Positions 57,351-64,000 of a DNA stretch of 64,000 nt are shown here, one piece after another. Source of the DNA: Helicobacter cappadocius (GTDB taxonomy: Bacteria; Campylobacterota; Campylobacteria; Campylobacterales; Helicobacteraceae). Each line of letters opens with the position of its first letter. Position 1 is the stretch's first letter. The notes under the pieces were generated by a model. That model made no database searches. It worked only from the letters and a program-made list of their open reading frames with translations, and was not told the DNA's origin. The stretch lies in the NCBI RefSeq assembly GCF_030688855.1, contig NZ_JAUYZK010000002.1:124001-188000 (forward strand). The letters are read 5' to 3'. The translations under genes and the position numbers were made by a program.

Positions 57351-58345
57351 TTAGTTTTTCTTCTTATATGAACGAATGGCTCTACGGGAATAATGGCTAT
57401 TATCGTGCCGCCATGATTGGTAAAAATGGAGATTTTTATACTTCTGTTTCAGTCAGTAAATTTTTTGGTGGAAGTATTGCTCAATATATTGTAAAACTTT
57501 TAGAACAAGAGAAACTTAGCTTACCTTTAAAAATTATTGAAATAGGTGCTGATAAGGCTCATTTGATAGGAGATGTTGCAGAATTTTTATCCTCTATATC
57601 TATTGGAGTGATAGAGGAATGTGAATTTGCTACCATTGAGCCATTGTCAGAATTAGCCAAGATGCAAAAAGAAGCTTTTTTGTATCGCGTGGGTCATCAA
57701 CTTAAAATTTATGAAAAAATTCAAGATTTAATCTTGAATAAAAATGAGAGTGTTTTTGTGTTTTCCAATGAAGTTTTTGATTCTTTTGTTTGTGAGGTTA
57801 TCAATGAATCAAAAATGATTTATATAGATAATCATAAAGTTCTATGGAGAGATATATCTCCACAAATAAAGCATTTAGCAAAACAATATGAGATTATTAA
57901 AGGAGAGATACCTGTCAAATTAGAAGAGTTTGTTTTTTCTTTAGTGAATGTTTTAAATAAAAGTAAAAAATGGGAATTTTTAAGTTTTGATTATGGTTAT
58001 TGGGAAGCTAGAAATGATATTAATTTGAGAACTTATCAAAAACATCAGGTTGAGAATTTTTTGGAAATTTCTGATAGATTGGAGAATTTTTATCAGAAGT
58101 CCGATATTACATATGATGTAAATTTTTCTTTACTTGATAGGATTTTTACAAAAAATGGAGCAAAGAAAATATTTTACACTTCTCAAGCAAAAGCAATGAT
58201 AGAAATGGGTATTTTAGAACTATTAGAAAAATTTTCTGAAAATGTAGATTATTCAATCTATCTAAGAGAGGTCGGCAAAATAAAACCTCTCATCAGCCCT
58301 ATGGGGCTAGGAGAAAGGTTTCAATGTATAAGCTTTGGAGGATAG
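57347..58345 (+). CDS. MidA/NDUFAF7-like SAM-dependent methyltransferase family protein
   Basis: A 332-residue protein of the DUF185 family (arginine methyltransferase NDUFAF7 in mitochondria). The family opening GYYRAAMIGKNGDFYTSVSV is clear. The SAM-binding motif reads IIEIGADKAHLIGD, where most relatives have EIG.G.G.L..D, so the glycine loop is weakened. FVFSNEVFDSF is the usual next motif. The ATG at 57347 overlaps the ArgD-like stop (ATGA), so the two are coupled. Function in bacteria is uncertain. Confidence 0.75.
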   Translation: MISFSSYMNEWLYGNNGYYRAAMIGKNGDFYTSVSVSKFFGGSIAQYIVKLLEQEKLSLPLKIIEIGADKAHLIGDVAEFLSSISIGVIEECEFATIEPLSELAKMQKEAFLYRVGHQLKIYEKIQDLILNKNESVFVFSNEVFDSFVCEVINESKMIYIDNHKVLWRDISPQIKHLAKQYEIIKGEIPVKLEEFVFSLVNVLNKSKKWEFLSFDYGYWEARNDINLRTYQKHQVENFLEISDRLENFYQKSDITYDVNFSLLDRIFTKNGAKKIFYTSQAKAMIEMGILELLEKFSENVDYSIYLREVGKIKPLISPMGLGERFQCISFGG

Positions 58346-58353
58346 TAGAAGTA

Positions 58354-59031
58354 TTATTCTTCAGCTTGTTTTGGATAGCAGAATCGATAGCCTCTTCGTC
58401 GAACCGTCTCTACAGTTGAAATATTTAATGGTTTATCCATTTTTTGTCTGATTTGATTGATGGCAACCTCAATAACATTGGGAGTTACGAGTTCAGGTTC
58501 TTCCCAAATAGCATCAAGGAGTTGTTCTTTTGATACAATTTGATCTCTATGTCTTGCCAAATGTGTAAGCACTTCAAAAGGTTTCCCTTTTACTTCTATT
58601 TCTTTGCCTTTGTAGGTAATTTTTTCTTCATCTGGATTAATAACTAAATCTTCTATTTCAATGAGGCTTGAACCCCAAAATCTAAGTCTAGCTTCTATTC
58701 TGGCGAGCAAGACATTCATATCAAAAGGTTTTGCAATAAAATCGTCCGCACCGGCCTTAAATGCAAAAACCTCTTCCTCAGGACTATGTTTTTGAGAAAT
58801 CATAATTACTGGAACGCGAGGGTATTTTGATTTGATATGAGGAATAATATTAGTAGCTTCACCATCTCTGAGTTTGGCACTAGTAAGCACTAAATCGTAG
58901 TTTCTAATGCTAATGAAATATTCACCATCTTTTAAATTCTCTGCTAGATCCATTTGATAGCCATTTTGGTTTAAGAATTCACTAAGAGTTTTGCTTAGTT
59001 CAGAATCATCTTCTATTATTAAAATACGCAT
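58354..59031 (-). CDS. hsrA: homeostatic orphan response regulator HsrA (HP1043 type)
   Basis: HsrA is an essential OmpR-family regulator in Helicobacter that works without phosphorylation. The 225 residues match the H. pylori protein almost throughout the DNA-binding half (KGKPFEVLTHLARHRDQIVS, LVTPNVIEVAINQIRQKMDK, VRRRGYRFCYPK). In the receiver domain the phospho-aspartate is S51 (YDLVLTSAK), consistent with an atypical receiver, while D8 and D9 remain. No sensor kinase gene is adjacent. A divergent sRNA lies upstream, as in H. pylori. Confidence 0.95.
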   Translation of the reverse strand: MRILIIEDDSELSKTLSEFLNQNGYQMDLAENLKDGEYFISIRNYDLVLTSAKLRDGEATNIIPHIKSKYPRVPVIMISQKHSPEEEVFAFKAGADDFIAKPFDMNVLLARIEARLRFWGSSLIEIEDLVINPDEEKITYKGKEIEVKGKPFEVLTHLARHRDQIVSKEQLLDAIWEEPELVTPNVIEVAINQIRQKMDKPLNISTVETVRRRGYRFCYPKQAEE

Positions 59032-59074
59032 CTACTATCCTTGAGCTTAAAGTTTAATATTTTTAAATCTTGCT

Positions 59075-59080
59075 ATTATA
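59075..59080 (-). promoter_or_regulatory. -10 element for hsrA
   Basis: TATAAT on the minus strand, 43 bases before the hsrA ATG; HsrA is known to bind its own promoter in H. pylori. The transcription start would be near 59067. Confidence 0.5.
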
Positions 59081-59161
59081 GCATAGTTTTAGATTATTTT
59101 AAACGAAATAATACTTAGAATTTCATTAAACATCGTTAGCTAATTATATACTTTTTGTTCA

Positions 59162-59167
59162 TATAAT
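59162..59167 (+). promoter_or_regulatory. -10 element for the RepG-like sRNA
   Basis: Perfect TATAAT, placing transcription start near 59174-59176. Confidence 0.55.
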
Positions 59168-59173
59168 TGTCCT

Positions 59174-59272
59174 AGCCAAATTCTTTAATATTTGGGTTTG
59201 GTTAGATGTGCAGAGTAGAGCAACCTCCCCTCCTTCTCTACTCTTGTTGCACATCGACTCCTTTTTGTTTTG
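59174..59272 (+). ncRNA. candidate RepG-like small RNA
   Basis: Divergent from hsrA, as RepG is in H. pylori. A 5' stem can form between CTAGCCAAA and TTTGGTTAG. The 3' structure is a perfect two-part stem: GATGTGCA/TGCACATC (59205-59212 with 59248-59255) stacked on GAGTAGAG/CTCTACTC (59213-59220 with 59236-59243), with a one-sided TTGT bulge. The loop CAACCTCCCCTCCTT is C/U-rich, and a U-tract (CTTTTTGTTTT) follows. RepG uses just such a C/U-rich terminator loop to bind G-tracts in tlpB mRNA leaders. The sequence outside the loop is not one I can align in full. Confidence 0.75.
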
Positions 59273-59298
59273 TTAAGTTTATAAAAATACCACTATGT

Positions 59299-59327
59299 AA
59301 TCACCACCTTATAAAGGGGTGGTGGTT
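59299..59327. terminator. hairpin between the sRNA and flgL
   Basis: AATCACCACC and GGTGGTGGTT pair (one G-T) around an AT-rich loop. It would end flgL transcription from the right and can serve both strands. Confidence 0.6.
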
Positions 59328-59350
59328 ATCATTTTTAAAAAAATCCTAAA

Positions 59351-61897
59351 TTATAAATAATTCACTAAAGACATTTGATTGATTTTGCTTGTTGATGCTA
59401 GGACTGCATTGTAGTTTGTGGTTAGGTTTGAAAATTTATTATAAGTCTCTGCGATGTCCGTGCCTATTGTCTCGCCTTTGATGGAATCTACTTGGACCTT
59501 CAATATTTCATTTCTTCTGATAATATTTTCAAAGGTTTTTCCATGAACTCCATTTAAAGAGACCATTTTTTCAACATGATCGCTTAGATGATCAAGTGCT
59601 GATATGCCATTTTGTATACCTATTTTTCGCATATCTTCAGTATAGTTTTTTCCGGTTGCATCGGGTCTATAAATACCCCTTCTCACTGAGTCTATAATAT
59701 CATCAATTTGTTCAAAAAAATTAATATCAGGTTGATCAATTGTGAGTGCATTATTTGCGTTTAAACGAATAGAAGAAATATCATTTTTTATACCTTGTGC
59801 TGAAAAATCACTTGTATTATCGTTATAAAGCATAAATTTCATTTTGCTAACTGAACGAACATTATCTTCTATTTGTATCTTTCCATCTCTGGTCATACTT
59901 ATAGATAATGGTCCTTTAGATCTTTGAAGAATTGCTTCATAATTATCTTTCCCATCTTGGGAGGGCTCGTTACGTTTTCCTTCTGCTTTTAGAAAATTAT
60001 CCGCAGGTTCATTACTATAATTGAGTGCTATAGAGATCGCATCCATGAGCTGTTGATAGGTTACATCATCAGCTTTTGTGACGCTTATAGCAGGAGGCTC
60101 ATCATGTGGATTATATAAAGGGATAATATACTCAGATTTATTGGGAGTTTTACTTGGAAGTTTGAGATAAGAACCCTTATCGTCAAATAAAATTTGAGCT
60201 TGTAGTGGGATTCCATTATGATCGTTTAGTTTTAAGGTATAGGATTGTCCATTGATGCTTCCTCCAGCAACTTCAGAGAGTTTTGTATTTGGGCTTGCAA
60301 AACCACTGCCATCAGCCAAAACCTGAGAAATATTCCCGATAAGTTTTGGACCTTTATTAGTGAAGTAGGTTTTATCATATTCGGTTTCATAATCAGCTGG
60401 TATACCATCTGTTTCTAAGCCATTTTTATCAAATGTTTTTAATGTTACATTTAATCCGTGTTCTCCATCAAATGGAGGAGATTTGCTATCGTGTTGCTTG
60501 TTTGTAACATTTTTATCAAGAATGCTAAGTCTTCCATTTGATAATTCTACTTCTATATTTCCACCAAAGTGTGATTTGATATTATCCATTAAATCTTGCA
60601 TTGTAGAGTTTTCAACATCAATTTGAAGTGGCTCTAAAGGTTCTTGGTTGATAGTGCCATCTTTGTTGTTTGGGCGTGTGCCATCGATGATAAGCGTCGC
60701 TGTATCTGGACCTAAAATATCTGACAATTTTGTATTTTTTGTAGCAGCAGAGTTGTCTTTATCAATAAAAGCTGTAGGAATATGTACGTATCTAAAATCA
60801 TAAGTATCATCTACACTTTTTATGCTAGATAGCGATCTATCTGTTAGGAAAGGACTTTTATTAAAAGAAGTGATACGTGCTCCATTACTTTTGAGTTCTT
60901 CAAGATTATCTACATCTTGATCGCTAGAGACAAGATTGAAGTCAATAACGCTGTTTCCTGGTTTAAGATCCCTTATTTCTATTTGACCCCAAGAATTCAT
61001 CGAAACATCTACAACTTTGTTTTGAGGAGTATTACCATATTCCTTTCCAATTTGTTCAAGCAAATCATTTACAGTGGTGGCATTGTTTTTATTTTTATAA
61101 GCTTTATCAAAACTGAATTTTGACTTGAATGTGGAACCATCTGGTCTTACACCCCGCAAATAAAAATACTCTTTAGCATCATTGGTTGTATCATTGTCAT
61201 TATCACCTATAAGATCTCTTAGTGTGTCTTCAGGCTTAATATAGACTTCCTCTGGTGCATCTCCCTTTTTTAGCGCATCCATTACATCAGGATGAAGTTT
61301 GTTTTGATTGAACATTTTAATGTTTGAAGTGATAAGTTTTTGTTTGTCTGAATCTCTACCAAAAAACAATTCTTGCCCTGTTATATTATAGGGAACAAGG
61401 TTGTTAGAACTAATAAGAGCGTTGAGTTTTTCATCATTGCCATAGTAGTTTCCTTGCGAATCAAAAGGTGCTCTATCAACTTTGCTTCCACCGAATAAAA
61501 ATTCCCCACCTATAGAGGTATTGGCTAAATTGATGATATGATCTTTGAGTTTTTCTAGATCTTTGGCAATGGCTTCGCGTGAATTTGGAGAGTGAATATC
61601 ATTAGCAGCTTGAATAAGCTTAGTTTTGAATTGGACCATTATTTCAGATAATTCAGAGAGTGCTTTATCTGTATTTAAGGTGGTATTTTGAGCATCTTTT
61701 GCTACATCTATACCTTGTTCAAGAGTATTTTTTTCAAACTCTAACTTGAGGTTTTGATTATTCACACTGCTATCTTGATAGCCGTATTGGATCTTTAATC
61801 CTGAGGCTATTTTTGTGTTCATTTCATTTAATTTGTTTTGCAGGACATTTTGATAATAATTCATCTGATTGTATTTTGTCCCAAAGGTTATACGCAT
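59351..61897 (-). CDS. flgL: flagellar hook-associated protein 3 (FlgL)
   Basis: FlgL joins hook to filament. The 848 residues are long, as in H. pylori (enlarged central domain). The N-terminal flagellin-like D0/D1 helices are seen in MRITFGTKYNQMNYYQNVLQ and NTKIASGLKIQYGYQDSSVN; the C-terminal helix is in DIAETYNKFSNLTTNYNAVL and ASTSKINQMSLVNYL. The long middle contains repeated beta-rich segments (for example YQQLMDAISIALNYSNEPAD). A sigma-54 site precedes it, as expected for a middle-class flagellar gene. Confidence 0.95.
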   Translation of the reverse strand: MRITFGTKYNQMNYYQNVLQNKLNEMNTKIASGLKIQYGYQDSSVNNQNLKLEFEKNTLEQGIDVAKDAQNTTLNTDKALSELSEIMVQFKTKLIQAANDIHSPNSREAIAKDLEKLKDHIINLANTSIGGEFLFGGSKVDRAPFDSQGNYYGNDEKLNALISSNNLVPYNITGQELFFGRDSDKQKLITSNIKMFNQNKLHPDVMDALKKGDAPEEVYIKPEDTLRDLIGDNDNDTTNDAKEYFYLRGVRPDGSTFKSKFSFDKAYKNKNNATTVNDLLEQIGKEYGNTPQNKVVDVSMNSWGQIEIRDLKPGNSVIDFNLVSSDQDVDNLEELKSNGARITSFNKSPFLTDRSLSSIKSVDDTYDFRYVHIPTAFIDKDNSAATKNTKLSDILGPDTATLIIDGTRPNNKDGTINQEPLEPLQIDVENSTMQDLMDNIKSHFGGNIEVELSNGRLSILDKNVTNKQHDSKSPPFDGEHGLNVTLKTFDKNGLETDGIPADYETEYDKTYFTNKGPKLIGNISQVLADGSGFASPNTKLSEVAGGSINGQSYTLKLNDHNGIPLQAQILFDDKGSYLKLPSKTPNKSEYIIPLYNPHDEPPAISVTKADDVTYQQLMDAISIALNYSNEPADNFLKAEGKRNEPSQDGKDNYEAILQRSKGPLSISMTRDGKIQIEDNVRSVSKMKFMLYNDNTSDFSAQGIKNDISSIRLNANNALTIDQPDINFFEQIDDIIDSVRRGIYRPDATGKNYTEDMRKIGIQNGISALDHLSDHVEKMVSLNGVHGKTFENIIRRNEILKVQVDSIKGETIGTDIAETYNKFSNLTTNYNAVLASTSKINQMSLVNYL

Positions 61898-61939
61898 TCC
61901 AAGTATCCCAAAATAAGTTTAAAATCATTTCATTAGCCA

Positions 61940-61955
61940 AGCAAAAATAATTCCA
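61940..61955 (-). promoter_or_regulatory. sigma-54 (RpoN) promoter of flgL
   Basis: On the minus strand: TGGAATTATTTTTGCT, with GG and GC separated by exactly ten bases, as in the -24/-12 consensus (TGGnA..N5..TTGC). It lies 43 bases before the flgL ATG. H. pylori flgL is RpoN/FlgR controlled. Confidence 0.8.
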
Positions 61956-62048
61956 CTTGTCTTAATGGCTGATATAAATACAGCCTTTTTGCTTTCCAAA
62001 TGAATATTTATATGCACATCGGATTTTTAGATAAATGGTTTAAATTTT

Positions 62049-62447
62049 TTATTCAGCAGGAATAATTTCTTCTTTCATTAAGTAAGGAATCTTTTTTTTG
62101 TCCCATTGTTTGTTTTTGTTAATAAGCGGAATCTGTTGTGTTGATTTTATAGGGGTAGCATCTTGAGTATCGTCGCTTTTTTTGTTTAAATCTATTTTTG
62201 TGGTAGGAGCGATGATATTTTCTGCATTATTATTGTTGGATTTTTTTGGTAGGGGGATTCTGATTATTTTTCCACTTTGAGTTACCTCTATGATGCCAAT
62301 AGCTTTTTGAGTTCTACCATCAAACAATAAAACTTGATTATCTTTTAGGGGGATTTTTGCGATGATTTCATCTTCGCTGATCGTAGTATCAGCCAATAGA
62401 TTGCCAAAAAAAATACCCAAAATAATAAAAATAAAGTGGATTTTCAT
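62049..62447 (-). CDS. hypothetical secreted protein
   Basis: A 132-residue protein with a signal peptide (MKIHFIFIILGIFFGNLLA), then a compact beta-rich segment (IIAKIPLKDNQVLLFDGRTQ, KAIGIIEVTQSGKIIRIPLP) and a low-complexity lysine/asparagine tail. No family is recognised. It lies between flgL and the divergent ridA. Confidence 0.65.
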   Translation of the reverse strand: MKIHFIFIILGIFFGNLLADTTISEDEIIAKIPLKDNQVLLFDGRTQKAIGIIEVTQSGKIIRIPLPKKSNNNNAENIIAPTTKIDLNKKSDDTQDATPIKSTQQIPLINKNKQWDKKKIPYLMKEEIIPAE

Positions 62448-62480
62448 GACTGCCCCTTCATATTTTCAGACTTGCTGTAT

Positions 62481-62486
62481 TATAAT
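62481..62486 (+). promoter_or_regulatory. -10 element for ridA
   Basis: TATAAT 31 bases before the GTG start of ridA; transcription would begin near 62493. Confidence 0.55.
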
Positions 62487-62516
62487 AGAGAAAACAAAAA
62501 ATTACAAGGATATAAA

Positions 62517-62888
62517 GTGAAAATCGTTTCTACTCCCAATGCTCCACAAGCCATAGGACCTTATTCTCAAGCGATTATTTTAGGGGATATTATCTATACA
62601 TCAGGGCAAATTGCACTCAGACCTGATGGAAGTTTTTTGGATGGAGATATTATCTCACAGACAAGGCAAGTTTTAGAAAATCTCAAACACGTTCTAGAGT
62701 CTCAAAACAGTTCTTTGAGTAAAGTGATTAAAACAACAGTTTTTTTGTCTGATATGAATAATTTTAATCAGCTTAATGAGGTTTATGCTCAATATTTTGA
62801 AAACCATAAACCAGCTAGAACAACTGTTGCGGTAAAAACATTGCCAAGAAACGCACTTGTTGAGATAGAATGTATTGCACAAAAATAG
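62517..62888 (+). CDS. ridA: RidA family reactive intermediate deaminase
   Basis: RidA hydrolyses enamine/imine intermediates such as 2-aminoacrylate. The 123-residue protein shows TPNAPQAIGPYSQAI, YTSGQIAL, NLKHVLESQNSSL, KTTVFLSDMNNFNQLNEVYA, PARTTVAVKTLPRNALVEIE with the substrate-binding arginine (PART). The start is GTG at 62517 behind AAGGA, giving the normal KIVSTPNAPQ N-terminus; in-frame codons upstream cross the promoter. Confidence 0.92.
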   Translation: MKIVSTPNAPQAIGPYSQAIILGDIIYTSGQIALRPDGSFLDGDIISQTRQVLENLKHVLESQNSSLSKVIKTTVFLSDMNNFNQLNEVYAQYFENHKPARTTVAVKTLPRNALVEIECIAQK

Positions 62889-62919
62889 AAATTTAAACTA
62901 AAAATCAGATTCTATTATG

Positions 62920-62925
62920 TATAAT
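62920..62925 (+). promoter_or_regulatory. -10 element for rplU-rpmA
   Basis: TATAAT in TATGTATAATCGCAC; a leader of about 66 bases would precede the rplU ATG. Confidence 0.6.
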
Positions 62926-62998
62926 CGCACACTTGTTTCGCACCAAAAAGCTGAAAACTCTGGAGCGTCTCAAAAGAACAACTTCGCAAGGAAAAGCA

Positions 62999-63310
62999 AT
63001 GTATGCAGTATTTAAGAATGGAGGCAAACAATACAAGGTCAAAGAAGGTGATATAATCCTACTTGATAAAATGAGCCTTGAGCCAAAGTCAAAATTAGAA
63101 TTAAACGAAGTTTTAGCTATTTCCAATGAAGATAAATTCAGTCTAGGAACTCCTTTTGTAAAAGGAGCTAAAATTGAGATTGAGGTTATCAACGAAGGAA
63201 GAGCGAAAAAAGTCGTTACATTCAAGAAAAGAAGAAGAAAAGATAGCAAAACCAAAAGAGGTTTCAGACGAGATTTTACTCGAGTAAGAGTTTTGAAGAT
63301 TGTAGGATAA
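62999..63310 (+). CDS. rplU: 50S ribosomal protein L21
   Basis: L21 binds 23S rRNA in the large subunit. From ATG 62999 it is 103 residues, starting [18 protein letters not shown] and ending in the basic [17 protein letters not shown] region, both typical. AAGGAAAA precedes the ATG. In-frame codons back to 62933 overlap the likely promoter and are not part of the protein. Confidence 0.97.
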   Translation: MYAVFKNGGKQYKVKEGDIILLDKMSLEPKSKLELNEVLAISNEDKFSLGTPFVKGAKIEIEVINEGRAKKVVTFKKRRRKDSKTKRGFRRDFTRVRVLKIVG

Positions 63311-63320
63311 GGAGTAAAAA

Positions 63321-63575
63321 ATGGCACACAAGAAAGGTCAGGGTAGTACCCAAAATAACCGTGATTCAGCGGGTAGAAGATTAGGTGTAAAAAAGTTTGG
63401 TTCGCAGTTTGTTCGAGCTGGAAATATTATTATCAGACAAAGAGGAACAAAGGTTCATCCTGGTTTAAATGTTGGTATGGGTAAAGATCATACAATTTTT
63501 GCTTTGGTTGATGGAATTGTAAAGTTTCAACAAAAAGATAAATATCGCAAAAAAGTCTCTGTTGTCTCCGCATAA
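63321..63575 (+). CDS. rpmA: 50S ribosomal protein L27
   Basis: L27 lies near the peptidyl transferase centre. The 84 residues begin [20 protein letters not shown] and contain [15 protein letters not shown] and [10 protein letters not shown]. It lacks the cleavable N-terminal extension of Firmicutes L27. It is 10 bases after rplU. Confidence 0.97.
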   Translation: MAHKKGQGSTQNNRDSAGRRLGVKKFGSQFVRAGNIIIRQRGTKVHPGLNVGMGKDHTIFALVDGIVKFQQKDKYRKKVSVVSA

Positions 63576-63583
63576 TACAATTC

Positions 63584-63615
63584 AGGAAAGTATTTCTTTT
63601 AAGAAATCCTTTCCT
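63584..63615 (+). terminator. strong hairpin after rpmA
   Basis: AGGAAAG, T, ATTTCTT, TT loop, AAGAAAT, C, CTTTCCT: 14 paired bases with one internal T-C mismatch, 8 bases after the rpmA stop, followed by ATTCTTC. Confidence 0.8.
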
Positions 63616-63659
63616 ATTCTTCAAATTTACTCTTCTTCTAGTATAGTACAATTTTTATT

Positions 63660-63665
63660 GGGGGG
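63660..63665 (+). repeat. homopolymeric G6 tract upstream of the last gene
   Basis: Six guanines about 20 bases before the ATG at 63686, in an otherwise AT-rich leader after a TATAGT -10-like element. Such tracts vary in length and are the type of site a RepG loop binds. Confidence 0.7.
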
Positions 63666-63685
63666 CTTAATTATAAAGGGGATTG

Positions 63686-64000
63686 ATGAGGCGGTTTTTT
63701 ACTTTATGTTGTCTAAAAAACATCAAACTAAAAGTCACTCTAAATTATTATCTATCATATTATATAAGAAAGATTATTTTTCATCATCATGTTGAGAAAA
63801 ACGGAAAACTTATCAATACTCAGCGACTAATTTATATTCCTGACTTTTTTCAAAACTGCTCTGTTGTTTGCGATGTTGTGATTAAATGTTTTTACAGTAG
63901 AGGGTTCAGATCAAAACAAAGATATGAATACGTAGTTTTAGATATTTGTTCTATACGAAGACTTTATTTGCGAGATGGTATTTATTTTTGGAGAAAAAGA
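63686..64000 (+). CDS. hypothetical protein, partial (runs off window end)
   Basis: ATG at 63686 with AAAGGGGA at proper spacing opens a frame of 105 codons that is still open at the window end. It reads MRRFFTLCCLKNIKLKVTLN at the start and later LIYIPDFFQNCSVVCDVVIK and YVVLDICSIRRLYLRDGIYF. It is basic and has several cysteines; no family is recognised. A G6 tract lies in its presumed leader. Confidence 0.5.
   Translation, partial: MRRFFTLCCLKNIKLKVTLNYYLSYYIRKIIFHHHVEKNGKLINTQRLIYIPDFFQNCSVVCDVVIKCFYSRGFRSKQRYEYVVLDICSIRRLYLRDGIYFWRKR

Noticed and set aside
58354..59031. Missing phospho-aspartate in the response regulator as a novelty
   Set aside because: HsrA/HP1043 proteins are known to have atypical receivers that work without phosphorylation.
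62905..63327. Minus-strand 140-codon ORF over rplU
   Set aside because: It is the antisense shadow of rplU, which has clear L21 sequence, Shine-Dalgarno and promoter.

Overview
This window comes from a Helicobacter chromosome (Campylobacterota). It is AT-rich and carries several gene blocks in the same order as in H. pylori: rpsA-ispH-aroA-pheT-pheS-HIT-NifS-like; pyrB-lipoprotein-tlyA-ribF; tgt-TrkA-like-aroB-mscS-mtaB-FtsH-like-bioV; SPOR-DUF1882-glyA-lysS-cvpA-lnt-ABC; petABC; motAB; hsrA; flgL-rplU-rpmA. These blocks are joined in an order different from H. pylori, which suggests a non-pylori species.

Layout. 1-8.1 kb is a minus-strand translation, isoprenoid and shikimate block, followed by a HIT protein and a PLP lyase. 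8.1-24.2 kb is an accessory island. A TpsB transporter (minus strand) is divergent from a 2312-residue TpsA/CdiA-type filamentous exoprotein that ends in a colicin E3-like 16S rRNase module. Behind it lies a 7-kb series of displaced toxin tails and candidate immunity genes: an intact orphan E3-type toxin with its partner, a partial duplication of that pair, an ankyrin-repeat protein, frameshifted modules and a decayed DUF4272 gene. A Hof-family outer membrane protein closes the island.

25.8-40.1 kb holds pyrimidine synthesis, an rRNA methyltransferase, riboflavin kinase, an MHS-family transporter, the SRP RNA, an alpha-carbonic anhydrase and the tgt-to-bioV block. 40.1-49 kb holds envelope, one-carbon and lysyl-tRNA genes, then lnt, an ABC ATPase, lpxK and nadE. 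49.4-52 kb is the cytochrome bc1 operon. 52.6-64 kb holds motAB, a JAMM protease/E1 pair, an MBL hydrolase, a lysine-less ArgD paralogue with a MidA-like partner, hsrA with a divergent RepG-like sRNA, flgL behind a sigma-54 promoter, ridA, rplU, rpmA and a partial gene preceded by a G6 tract.

Most notable observations: the CDI-like locus and its decaying orphan toxin/immunity array; the RepG-like sRNA next to hsrA; an FtsH paralogue without the zinc-protease motif; an ArgD paralogue without the PLP lysine; and an 18-bp-arm perfect inverted repeat inside a very AT-rich membrane-protein gene. All functional statements rest on reading the sequence and on remembered family features. No database search was run.
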